64,000 nucleotides of DNA from contig NC_132887.1 in assembly GCF_030463535.1 (NCBI RefSeq), positions 18,395,358 through 18,459,357 on the forward strand, read 5' to 3'. The position numbers and the translations under genes were made by a program. This DNA is from Salminus brasiliensis. Taxonomy: Eukaryota > Chordata > Actinopteri > Characiformes > Bryconidae. This document shows, piece after piece, positions 1 through 49,908 of this stretch (positions are counted from its first letter, which is position 1; every line of letters starts with the position of its first letter). Under the pieces are notes generated by a model, which was not told the origin of the DNA, did not search any database, and saw only the letters and a list, made by a program, of their open reading frames with translations.

Positions 1-372
1 ATGTACTGTATAATTTAGTGTAAACATACCATGAATGAGAAAACAGCAGAGATAAAATGACCCTCTGTGATTTTGTTGACTTTATTCTGTGAATCTTGCT
101 GAGCTGAAGGACAACGTACATCACACTCACACTCACACACACACACACAATTAGACACAACAGCTGCATTGTGCCTCAAGGACCTCATTCTGGCAGATGG
201 AACTTCCAGGATTTCTTCTTTCTGTCTTCACCACTTTTGAAGTTCATATGGTTCCCACAATGGGTGATTATGTTAGTTCCTGTTATCACCACTATGAACA
301 ATTCTGTTGAATACACCCTTAAAAACAGTGTTCTTCAATGGTTCTTTAGGAAAGGTGAAGAACGTTTGAATT

Positions 373-650
373 TGTTAAATGATTCTTTGCCTGGTTAAAT
401 GATTCTTTGCCTGGGTAAATTATCTTTTTTGCCTGGTTAAATGATTCTTTGCCTGGGTAAATGATCTTTTTTGCCTGGTTAAATGATTCTTTGCCTGGTT
501 AAATGATTCTTTGCCTGGGTAAATGATCTTTTTTGCCTGGTTAAATGATTCTTTGCCTGGTTAAATGATTCTTTGGCTGGTTAAATGATTCTTTCTCTGG
601 GTAAAAGGTTCTTTGTCTGGCTTAATGTTTCTTTGCATGGTTAAATGGTT
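373..650. repeat. 20-21 bp minisatellite
   Basis: About 13-14 tandem units based on GGTTAAATGATTCTTTGCCT, with variants GGGTAAATGATCTTTTTTGCCT interspersed among normal units, and increasing decay toward the right (CTTTGTCTGG, CTTTGCATGG). The flanking sequence (GTTCTTCAATGGTTCTTTAGG) looks like the same motif in diverged form, so the array probably grew within a dispersed element that already carried it. Confidence 0.9.
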
Positions 651-802
651 ATAAAAATGACACGAGGATCTCGCCATACATTATGGTGTACTGCCACACT
701 AGCCTTATCATATTTTCTGTAGTTGTCATTAATGTTTGACATGGTGGTAGTCAAAAGGAATATTTTAAAAACTTATTCTAATAAGTTTAATTAGATCATT
801 AT

Positions 803-809
803 AATAATA

Positions 810-854
<45 letters not shown>
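803..854. repeat. (TTA)n microsatellite
   Basis: About 17 uninterrupted TTA/ATT trinucleotides. Confidence 0.95.
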
Positions 855-981
855 TCCCTGCCTTGCCTTCATGTAAAATTGGTGCTCAGCAAAAGTTCAC
901 TAAAATCTGGGGCTCCTTCCTTGATCATCATGCATGAACAGCCATTAAATTTGTGAAGAAACACCCTAATTCTGTTTGTTT

Positions 982-987
982 TTTATT
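982..987 (-). terminator. candidate gpr68 polyadenylation signal
   Basis: AATAAA on the minus strand about 810 nt after the gpr68 stop. Other candidates are ATTAAA at 1234-1229 and AATAAA at 86-81. Hexamer match only. Confidence 0.3.
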
Positions 988-1795
988 GTTTCTGCATCAT
1001 TTATGCACTCCCATCCAACTGCCATATAAACACTGTGGGTGCACATTACATATGATGTATAATAGTCTGGCCTGTTCTGTTTTGTGCAGTTTGTTCCACC
1101 TCAGTTATTTAATAATTCATGCATGAAGTAATTAAGAAAACCTTTTCACAAATGTTCTATATAGCAGTGTGTCTAAAACCAGTCCTCATGACAATTTTCT
1201 CACATCGTTTCATATCCAAATGCTCTGATTTAATCTTAAACATTTAATTATGATGCCTTTAACATAAAAAAAAAAGTTTAAAAAAATCCCCCTTTAACTG
1301 ACCTGGCCTTTCATACCAGTCCTGTACACCTGTTCATCATTGTAACTTTCACTCAGTATGCTGCAGAAATGCACTTAACTGGCCTCCAGGGCTAGCTCTT
1401 GTTGTCTCTGTAGGTTCATGTCAGTTCTGTACATAATTGGGATGTATTTTGTTGAAGTGTCTATCACAGACATACATCTCGTAGATTTCTTCCTTTAAGC
1501 TTAGTGATGGCTTCAGTCTTGGAAATGTTTTTAGAATTGATGTTTTGAAAAACGAGACTTGGGCAGCAAGGCCAATTCCTCCCTTAAACCTCAAATGTCA
1601 ACCATCAGTTATTGTCAAGGCAGCAGTCCCTGAGAGTACAACACAAACACCACAAAATAACCACACAAATCACTCAGTTTCAGAACAAAGATGAGCCTAG
1701 AACATACCAGCAAACCCATGCTAACATCCTCTGCTGCACCTTTCCCTTTTCGACTTGGAGTTCAACAAAATAGTCCTGTTGGAAACCACAGGTGT

Positions 1796-2975
1796 TCAGA
1801 TTTCAGTTTTGGCCTGGGGCAGCAGTGTCACCACGGTGGTGCCTGCCCCGTTGTCGTTGGGTGCTGTCGCTCCGTTGGAGTTTGGGCTGTATCTGCCCTC
1901 GCATTTACAACAGCAGAAGATGTGGGTGCAGGCCTCCAGGGCCTGCTGAATGCCACGCTGAGCACTTTCACTCACAAAGCAATAGAGCATTGGGTCGGCC
2001 ACACAGTTCAAGCTGGTGAGCAGCAGCGAGAAGTGGTAGTAGTTGAAGATTTTAATAATGAAGGTGCACTCCTTCTCGAAGATTGTCCGCACCAGCAGGA
2101 AAACATGGTATGGCGAGAAGCACACCAGAAAGATGATAATGGTGCTAGTCACCAGATTTTTGATGCGGGTCTTCTGGGCCGTCTGCGTTCCAGCACTCTT
2201 GCCCACGGCCCGCAGCACTCGGAAATAAGACAAGGACAAGATTCCTAAGGGGAACAAGAAGCCCACGAAGAAGCGGTAATGGTTGACTGGCTTTTCCCAC
2301 AACTGCATTGGATAGTGTTCGAAGCACACAGAATGGTTTGATGTGTCTTTGCTAAGTTCCTTGTGACGGAAGAAGACCACACCCATACCCAGCTCCTTGA
2401 GCCACACTATGGTGCTAGCCAGTGCCGCCGCCTTCATGGAGCGGAGGGAGGAGAAGCGCAGCGGGTAGACCACAGCCAGGTAGCGGTCGATGGAGATGCA
2501 GCAGAGAAAGCCAATGCTGACATAGATGTTTTCGTAAAGCAGAAAGCCACACAGCTGGCACACCCACTCGCCGTACTGCCAGTCGTCACCCTGGTAAAAA
2601 AATTCAGTAGTTAAGAGAAGAGCAATTTTTTTATGATGTTTTCTTGTAGGTTAAACAACTTAAAGTCAAAATGCCAACAGCAGGGACTCTAAACAAGCCT
2701 ACCTGGAAGATGTACTGTAGCCAGAGGGGCAGTGAGGCCAGGTACAGCAGGTCAGACACTGTCAGATTGATGAGGTAGACCCCCAGCTCGTTGCGGGCTC
2801 TCAGCTGAAGCCAGGCGTGGTAGAGCGAGTATGCGTTAGCTGGGAGACCCACCAGCAGGACCAGGATGTATGTGCTGAAGAACAGGTACTGGTGGATCTG
2901 GTGTTGGATGGTGCAGTTGATTATCTCCTCAGACATGTTTGTCTTGACAGACTGCTGGCTGTGGATCATGCCCAC
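1796..2975 (-). CDS. gpr68: GPR68/OGR1 proton-sensing G-protein-coupled receptor, two coding exons
   Basis: Plasma-membrane receptor that, in mammals, couples extracellular acid to Gq and Ca2+ signalling. Coding exons are 2975-2703 and 2590-1796, joined across a 112-bp GT-AG phase-0 intron to give 355 aa (human about 365). The ATG at 2975 is used here; an in-frame ATG at 2936 (MSEEIINCTI) is an alternative. Visible landmarks: N-glycosylation NCT; TM1 with GLPANAYSLY; TM2 with NLTVSDLLYLASLPLWLQY; DRYLAVVYP after TM3; ECL2 with NHSVCFEHYP; TM7 with NYYHFSLLLTSLNCVADP, then DPMLYCF in place of NPxxY. The amino-terminal pair IQHQIHQ, the ECL2 histidines and the TM7 histidine match the proton-sensing positions of human GPR68 as I recall them (17, 20, 169, 269). 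The ECL1 position 84 is Gly here. Overall similarity and the neighbour ccdc88c favour GPR68 over GPR4, GPR65 or GPR132. Confidence 0.93.
2591..2702 (-). other. intron inside the gpr68 coding region
   Basis: 112-bp phase-0 intron. The donor reads CAG|GTAGGC and the acceptor is TTTTTTTACCAG|GGTGAC in the sense of the gene. The joined reading LQYIFQ-GDDWQYGEW aligns without gaps to the mammalian TM2/ECL1 sequence, and reading through would hit stops. Mammalian GPR68 has an uninterrupted coding region as far as I recall. Confidence 0.88.
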
Positions 2976-3031
2976 AGAGAGGGAGTGCTGAGTGCAGCCT
3001 TATGCACTCAACTTTGTGTGTGTGGTCTCTA
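2976..3031 (-). other. gpr68: putative gpr68 5' UTR start of the coding exon
   Basis: Upstream of the ATG in the sense strand there is an acceptor-like GATATCTTAG at about 3040-3031, which could receive a non-coding first exon from the CpG-rich block near 6.5-6.9 kb. This is inferred from sequence only; no transcript evidence is available. Confidence 0.35.
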
Positions 3032-3295
3032 AGATATCACTCCATGAAATCTAGAGGGGGCAAAGTAAAGGTTTTTCATGTTTATTAACTGCAGCACTCA
3101 AAATATCACTGTACTGACGGCGTTCAGAAAATAAGCTTCATAGACTTTTACGCAGACTGTGCTTTGTAGATGGCCTTCAGTTCCGTACATTTTGACATCT
3201 TGCATAACACAGTAGAGCTCAGACGCATGTGTTTTAGCTATGTGTGGTCAGTAGCCTACTGGTATGGGTGGTAAAGCAGAAACTTCGAAATGCTG

Positions 3296-3620
3296 TATGT
3301 CCAAATGTGGACTGTATGTAGACACCCCTTGTAACGAATGCATTTAGCTACTTTACGTTGCACCCATTGCTGAAAATGTTAGCACCATGCCTAATGCCAG
3401 ACATGGGCTAGAGGGGTGTAAGGCCCAACAGCACTGAGCTGTGGAGCAGTGGAAGTATGTTCTCTGGAATGATGGTGCTCCATCCAATACTTTTGGGATG
3501 AGTTGAGAATGAGGTTGGCCGGTAACCATCAAACATCCTGACCTCACTAACATTTGTCACCGAATACAATCAGATCCTCAAAGCAATGTTCCAACATCTA
3601 GTTGAAAGCCTTCCTTGGAC
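3296..3620 (+). mobile_element. non-autonomous DNA-element copy (GTGGACACC family)
   Basis: Begins with TATGTCCAAATGTGGACTG and GACACCCCTTGTAACGAATG, followed by the block CACCATGCCTAATGCCAGAC and CATCCTGACCTCACTAAC. The same blocks recur at 31355-31660 (reverse), 45316-45420 and 48075-48140. It has no coding capacity; the open frame on the other strand is incidental. The family resembles a common fish TIR-type dispersed repeat. Confidence 0.7.
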
Positions 3621-4744
3621 AGTATGAAGTGACCAGGTGTGCACAGGGTCTCCCTATGAAGTATGCCTGCTACTCTAGTCTAACCCCATAGCTGTGAACT
3701 TCTCACTAGAGACCTGAAGTGGGCCGCAAGCATCAACTCCATTTATAAAAAGGCGCAGAGGATGTGAATTCCCCCACCATCTGAAGATGCTCAGCGTGCT
3801 CAAAAGCTGCTGCTTATGCTGCCACCTTTATCACGGTTTGGTGCAGCTCTGAAACCAAACTCGACATTGGTCTGATTTTGACGCATAGACAAAAGATAAA
3901 AACAAATCTACTGCTATCCAGAAGCTCTACCTCTCCATCCAATTAAATAGGACTAATTCATCCAATTAAATAGGACTAATTACACTAATTACCAATGTAA
4001 CATGCAGCACTGTCCAACAATAAGGAACATATTTTCAGAAAAGCATATGGTGAAATCTGTTGTCATCTGTTGTCATAATGCAGATCTCTGACTGATCATT
4101 TTAAAAAAAAAAAAAACAGAGAAGCATTTTGCTTGCAAGCAGCAGTCCACTGTAACGCTGTGCATTTGTCATCCTGATGGAAAAACACTAATCAGTCACA
4201 CCTACACAGTCTCTTACCAACCTATGTGATGAAAAGCTGTCAAGTAGAACAGCAATGTGTCCTTGGCTGCAGAGCCTAATCAAGCTTGCAGCAAAAGCTC
4301 ATAACAGAGCTGACATCAAACATGAAGGACTCCATAGTCCATTGCATCACTTCCTTGTCCAGACTATGAAAAACCTACTCATGCTTAACGCAGACAATAG
4401 CAGTCGCAGAGATAGGCAAACAATGCGACAGTCCATCTCGCTTATTGAGATTGAAATTGGCGTTTCCACACAACACTGAGCTGACAGAAAATGCCAATGA
4501 CCACAACGCCCACTAAGTGTATCCTATTCTTTTGTGCTTGCAGATAAACAAATGTCACTGCTGTCTCCAGGTTTTAGGTTTTAGCATGCAGAGCACAGCA
4601 CAGCACAAGAGGATGTATGCAAAAAAAGCATCAACTCTTTATTTAAGGTCAACGGAAACCAACATTAAGGACACACGCCCAGCTGTATTGTATGATCTAC
4701 ACAGAAAACTCTGGAGCAGCCGCACTGGAGGAGTCATGTAGCGC

Positions 4745-4975
4745 CATTCGGCACCTCTGGGATGAGCTGATGTGGTGTTTGAGATCTAGAACTGATTATC
4801 AGACATAGTACCAGTGGCTTAAAGGTCGGTGATGTTCCGACCTCTAGTGTACAGCCTTTCTAGTAGAGTAGAGGCTGTTGCTGTAGCAAAGTGGAGACCA
4901 ACTCTCTAATTATACCCATGATTTCAGATGAAATGCTGGATGAACAGGTGTCTACAAACTTCTGGACACTAACTG
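4745..4975 (+). mobile_element. 3' part of a GTGGACACC-family element
   Basis: Contains CACCTCTGGGATGAGCTG, GAGTAGAGGCTGTTGCTG and ends in GGTGTCTACAAACTTCTGG, the expected inverted counterpart of the left end of the copy at 3296. Diverged, no coding capacity. Confidence 0.55.
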
Positions 4976-5762
4976 CCTCCAACTGTTCCAGATAATTTCC
5001 TCCTTCTGGAAATGTTATATTGGACCTGTAATTGAGGGGTGGAAAAGGCTCTTTTTGTTATTCTGCGGTCCACAGTCATCTATCCTTAACTGTGCACTTG
5101 GGATCACTGGCACGAGAGAATGTGAATGGCATGAGCACCGGACTGCTTTGTGGCCTGAGGGCAAACAGCCTGATCACAGCCAAGCCAAAATACCACACAC
5201 TGCAGAGCCACAAGAAAGCACAGGCACGTTGGAATAGTTCCCTTAAGAGACCCGAATTCCTTACAAAAGACTCCTTACACTTCTCCAGCAATATGTCATA
5301 CATAGCCAGCCACAGATTCACAGCACTGAACAATATAGTGAGCTTCAAAGCACAGAAGACTGATAGACGTGGGATTCAGTAGTTCAAAATAATGAAAGCT
5401 CAAAATAAAGATTTCGAAGATGCCAGAATCAGACAATGCTTTCAACATGACTTCCTAAGAAAAGATGATATAGTATTTATCTCAGTAGTGTTTAAATAGG
5501 GATGCGCATTGATGGCCAGAGTCATGTCTGTATGGGCAGATAAAAGAAGATCAACATAAGACACTGACTGATATTTCAGAATGATATTTGATGTATTTAT
5601 AGGGTTATGCATATGATTCCCTACAAAAATAAATGTATGAATACATTTACACATTCTTAATGCTCCAATTCTACCATTTATCAATGTCAGGAAAAATTTC
5701 AAATATGGCCATCAGCCCCAGAAATTCCCATATTAGTCCAGCCCAACTGTTTAATATTAAAA

Positions 5763-5767
<5 letters not shown>

Positions 5768-5818
<51 letters not shown>

Positions 5819-5841
5819 TAGATAGATAGATAGATAGATAT
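5768..5841. repeat. (TA)n followed by (GATA)n microsatellite
   Basis: About 24 TA units followed by several GATA units. Confidence 0.95.
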
Positions 5842-6541
5842 ATGATACTGAGAAAGCAGACTCTTTAACATGTATCGCCTGCCAAAGACTCATCCAACTT
5901 TAGTGTGAACTTTAGTTTTGAGGAATATGTCCTCCAGGAATAAGCTTGTAATACAAATTCAGGAAAGCTAAATGTAAAACACTGCTATTGACTTTTTTTT
6001 ACCCCCTATTTAAAAAAAATATATTTGAGAAATTTAATTGTTACATTAAAACAATATGTTTATGTTAATATGTTTAAGTTTATGTTTAGTTTTTTGTCTT
6101 TATAGTTTTTATATATTTTCTGGTATCAACATTGATGAAATAATATTAATAATTTTGTATATAATAATTCATTATATAGAAAATCTATATTAAACACAAA
6201 GTAGCATGGGTGGGGTGGCAGTAGGATATCGCCTCAAGGCCCCCAAAATGTTGATAAACGGCCTCTGAACTAGTCCAGCAGTTACGTAAGAAACGTCTCG
6301 GGCTGCGTCTCTAAAACCCAGTTAGTAAAAACTCCGAAATCAATAAGAATTAAAACCTGTAGAGATACCTGTGCCACCAGCGACCTTCTTACTGGTGGGG
6401 CAGAAGCCCCGCTTTGATTATTTCCCTGTTCAGTATATTTATCATTTATAAATTATACAGAAACAGCGAGCACGTTTAAACAACCTGTAAAAAGTCGATT
6501 CCGCTATAAAGCAGCTGGAGCTTTTCTGTCTGAGCTTTTAC

Positions 6542-6960
6542 CTTCTCTGTGTTTCTCTTCAGCTCGTCTTGTCTCGTAATGTTAGCAGGAGCGCACTGCA
6601 GCTAGTCCAACAGTCGTCAAAGTGAAAGGAAGCGCACTTTCTTCGTCACCATCATCATCCTCATCCTCATCTTCATCGCCATCCTCTCTCTCAGCTTCCA
6701 GCCAAACTGTCCGCGCGCAGCTCAGCACTGCACAGATAACGTTTCGCGGTGGTTCCGGGAAGCGCGCGGAGGCAATAAAACCGCCAGTAAATCCATCAAT
6801 CCAGAAGCGCGCGCTGAGCCACCGGCTGTGACAGGCTGCTGGAGCTGAAGCGCGCGCGTTTCAGCACCTCCTCTGCTAACGTCTCCCTCCAACACGTGGG
6901 CTGAGATGAAGAAGTGTCTGGACAGGCGCGGAGAACACTCAGTCTTAGGTCACTCGTTCA
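6542..6960 (-). promoter_or_regulatory. CpG-rich block: probable gpr68 promoter and non-coding first exon
   Basis: Roughly 6560-6930 is strongly enriched in GCGC/CGCG compared with the AT-rich surroundings, as in a CpG-island promoter. On the minus strand it ends in a good splice donor, GAGAAG|GTAAAAGC (exon end about 6542), about 3.5 kb upstream of the gpr68 coding exon. The simplest reading is a TSS in the block, a 5' UTR exon, and an intron of about 3.5 kb. A plus-strand TATAAAG at about 6505 leaves open a divergent transcript. Confidence 0.5.
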
Positions 6961-7098
6961 GTGAGGGCTTTCTCTCTACAGCTCTTCCTCACACTCACGC
7001 TGTCAGAGCTGAGAGCTGTAGTATTACTCACAGCTCTTTAGTGGGAGCTTGATGAAACCTCATTTCCGCCAGCAGAACGCTTTCATACGAGAAAACTG

Positions 7099-7509
<411 letters not shown>

Positions 7510-8626
7510 CTTTTTGGTATGAGGCTGAATATAATTATAGCTTAATCAGTACATAATCATAAAGAAATGTGTATGAACAAAGGAGTGCACATGTGAGAGA
7601 AGGATGTAGCATTCACACTTATCATTGCGGTCACTCAAAAACATGTGCTGATGAATGGACTATTAGAAATGACCTGGATTAAAACCTTTCTACACTGACT
7701 TTCATTAAAAGTTAAGATATGATTTTTTTTCTCTGCTGTGAAAGTCATTTTGAGGATGCAAGGGTTTTGGGTGATAACTATAATCTGTACAACTATGCCA
7801 ATTTGATTTGCTACTTAAATCCTGACCATTAAAATAGAGGTCCTCTAATCCGGTCTTCTGGTTGGACATCTGAAACCCACACGTTTCATAGACTACTTGA
7901 TTCCTTTTTTGTGATTGGCTACTCTAATGAAGTTTGCCACCTGATTGGCTATTTGAATAAAGCCCTCTGCTAGACCCACAGTTAAACTCCACCCTCTAGT
8001 TGAACCCATTGTAGAATAGAAGCTGATGGGATGGAGTTGGGCCCATTAGCGTCTCTAATCCCGCTTTCATTGGTCCAGGGGTGAAGTTAAGCAGTTATGT
8101 GCTGGACCCGGTCAAAAGTCAGCATCACTGTCTGCAAACTACTGCTCTGCCTTTATTTGCTGATGATTGTGTTGCACACTTTTTCCAAATGCCACTACAA
8201 CTGCCCTTAAATACATTTAGGTATGGAGCAGACGCTCTTATCCAGACTGACCTACAGCTGTACGCGAACCTAGTGTCAGGAATCTGTGCTACTCCTAAAG
8301 TTCTGTGTGATGTGAAAACCAAAAACCAGACAGTAAATTCAGAAAGTCTTTATTACAAAGAATTCAGTTTTTGGACAACAGCTTCTTCTATACAAATGGA
8401 CAGAAACACTCGAATCGATCACAGTCATCACACACCTTACTGAGCGACTAGTCAGAAATATCACACCTCACAAGAAACAATCAAGGTCTTTGTGTAGTAG
8501 TGTATGAAACTGGGGCATGTTATTAAATTGGGTAACTGGGTAGCTGTTTTTGGGTAAAGCCCCCATTAAAATAAGTGCACTGACATGGTTCTGCTGAGGA
8601 AGGAGTATCGAACGTATCGAACTCCT

Positions 8627-8846
8627 TAATAACCTCACCTTAACTAACTCCTTTGGTGGAGGTGACTGGTTCTTAAACCTCTGACAAACACCACGTGCAC
8701 CAGAGGGCTTTTTCCTCTTCCCGTGAAAGGTCAGACTAATTGAGCTAATTGCACAACGTCTAAGCACCTATGGGAGAGATTCCTTCATCTCTTTTCCACT
8801 TGAGCCTTTACATCATGGCAAAAGCTATGCTAATGAGGAGCACCAC
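8627..8846. repeat. duplicated block, distal copy
   Basis: By eye roughly three-quarters identical over its second half to 10222-10447. Shared words include TAATTG.TCTAATTGCA-like sequence, AAGCACCTA and GCAAAAGC.ATGCTAATGAGGAGC. Same orientation, about 1.6 kb apart. Confidence 0.65.
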
Positions 8847-9639
8847 TGATGAAATAGTGGACCAATCGAGTTATATTAAGTATTTGCAAACACCACAGTC
8901 TACAAATTGCGCAAATTGTGCACTTGGGGCAACCTTGCTTTGATGATACAGTGCTGTAAGTGAATGGTCACGACTGCATACATTCCAACGACTACAGAAA
9001 ACAGTGAGGGGCTCATTCCGACATGCGCTCACAATGCCTTAAATTTGGGACACAATAAATAAACCAGCACATCAGAACTTCTAAACAGTTTTGCAGGGTT
9101 ACTGGTACAGTAGAGTCTAACTCAACACTAAAATCATTTCAAACCTACACAAATAGAAGACTGCTTCTTGATCAATCTCCTGCAGAAAGCTGGGGAGAAT
9201 ACGTCCAGTGTTAAGACTCCAGTTTAGACCTCAGTTTAGACTCTGCTTTCTCCTGCTGGCATAGTGCTTGATCAACGTATTTACATATAAAAAATCCACA
9301 GTGTTTAAAAAAAAAAAAAAAAAAGTTAAATGCCTGATGACACACCATGTCTGTAAATGCCCTTGAGGACAATGCCTCGAATGTGGGGGGACAAAAACAC
9401 CCCCACCCCCCCAATCACCATTCATCACTTCAACATTTTAACAACTCCCCCAAACTTCATCTCATTGCTCTTTTTGCCCCCCCCCCTCTCTCTCCCTCTC
9501 TCTCCCTCTCTCCCTCCATCATCTTCTCTCATTATCTTCCATTTGCATGCCCCAGAGCAACAGCCACAGCCAAAAGCATGGCCGCTCAGCAAATAGGTGG
9601 TAACCCGTGGCAGCGGGAAGGAGTCTGAGCGCTAGGTTT

Positions 9640-9900
9640 GTCAGCAGGGAGTGAGAGCAAGGAGCCATTTCCAGTAACCAATCCCGCCGCGGCCGCCTGA
9701 ATGATGGACTCGTGCTGTCCCCTCCGCCTCCTAAAGATGGATACAGTAATTACTCTGTGATTATCCAGGGAGCGGTCCCTCACGCAAAAGCCCAATGTTT
9801 GATTTGCGCATTCAGAATAGAACCCGAGCTGGCAGACCCTGCCTGTCCGCAGAGAGCTGCAGGAAATCAATGGTGTTCGATAGAGAAGGAGATGAGAAGG
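9640..9900. promoter_or_regulatory. GC-rich non-coding block, possible regulatory element
   Basis: Locally GC- and CpG-rich stretch including CCAATCCCGCCGCGGCCGCC, downstream of ccdc88c. It has no convincing coding frame. It may be a conserved non-coding element in the 3' region; this rests on composition only. Confidence 0.3.
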
Positions 9901-9914
9901 AGAGAGAGGGGGGG

Positions 9915-9945
<31 letters not shown>
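9915..9945. repeat. poly(A) tract, 31 nt
   Basis: Uninterrupted run of A on the plus strand following a G run; it would be a T run in a ccdc88c transcript. Confidence 0.95.
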
Positions 9946-9950
<5 letters not shown>

Positions 9951-10221
9951 TACATTCTTAAGCCATGTCCATTCCCAAACACATTCCTTCACCAAGCTGT
10001 GTACAAGTCCTAAACACAGGACTGGGAGGGCTTGCAGAGAGTGGCCAAGTGCGGTCTGCTTTGTTGGTTGAACAGGTTTCGTGGGTGCTTGTGGGGAGCT
10101 TTTAAATGTATTTGCTTTGCAGTTTTATCAGGCAAAAGTCAACAACCATCACTGGCCCAAAATACACTCTGGGCAGAGTTGGCTGCAGTGTTCTGAGGGA
10201 GTGCTAATGCACTGACTTCAC

Positions 10222-10447
10222 TAATAACCCAACCGTTACCAACTCTTTTAATGAATGTCCCCGCCCTCTAAAGCCCAGATTAAGAACCCAAGTAAACCAA
10301 ATTGCTTTTTCCTTCCAACATGTAATGTCAGATTAATTGATCTAATTGCATCATTGCATGTCCAGGCACCTAAAGAAGGAATTCCTCCATTCATTCCTCA
10401 TCCGAGCCTCTACATTCGGGCAAAAGCCATGCTAATGAGGAGCTCCA
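10222..10447. repeat. duplicated block, proximal copy next to the ccdc88c stop
   Basis: Ends within 5 bp of the ccdc88c stop codon (10454-10452) and therefore makes up the start of the 3' UTR. Homologous to 8627-8846. Confidence 0.65.
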
Positions 10448-10451
10448 GGAC

Positions 10452-49908
<39,457 letters not shown>

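Larger units (their letters stand above)
1..1795. other. gpr68 3' UTR and downstream flank
   Basis: No coding region is supported here. The plus-strand open frame at about 1691-2248 is an antisense shadow of gpr68. The stretch holds a short (CA)n at about 121-150, the minisatellite at 373-650, and a (TTA)n tract at 803-854; the remainder is ordinary AT-rich sequence with candidate poly(A) signals. Confidence 0.6.
3620..6541. other. gpr68 upstream/intron region, no gene seen
   Basis: Lies between the gpr68 coding exon and its putative promoter. It holds the element fragment at 4745-4975, a 22-bp tandem duplication near 3955-3980 (CCAATTAAATAGGACTAATT twice), and a (TA)n(GATA)n tract at 5768-5841. 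Open frames here are short and show no recognisable domain. Confidence 0.55.
7510..10451. other. ccdc88c 3' UTR/flank and intergenic DNA
   Basis: No independent gene is supported. The region includes the paired homologous blocks at 8627-8846 and 10222-10447, a GC-rich block at about 9640-9900, a CT-rich tract near 9478-9520 and a 31-nt A run at 9915-9945. Minus-strand poly(A) candidates are ATTAAA at 10252-10247 and AATAAA at 8354-8349 and 8157-8152, so the ccdc88c 3' UTR could be about 0.2 kb or about 2.1-2.3 kb. Confidence 0.5.

Noticed and set aside
1691..2248. 185-codon plus-strand open frame
   Set aside because: Exact antisense of the gpr68 carboxyl half; no domain of its own, and codon pattern explained by the receptor.
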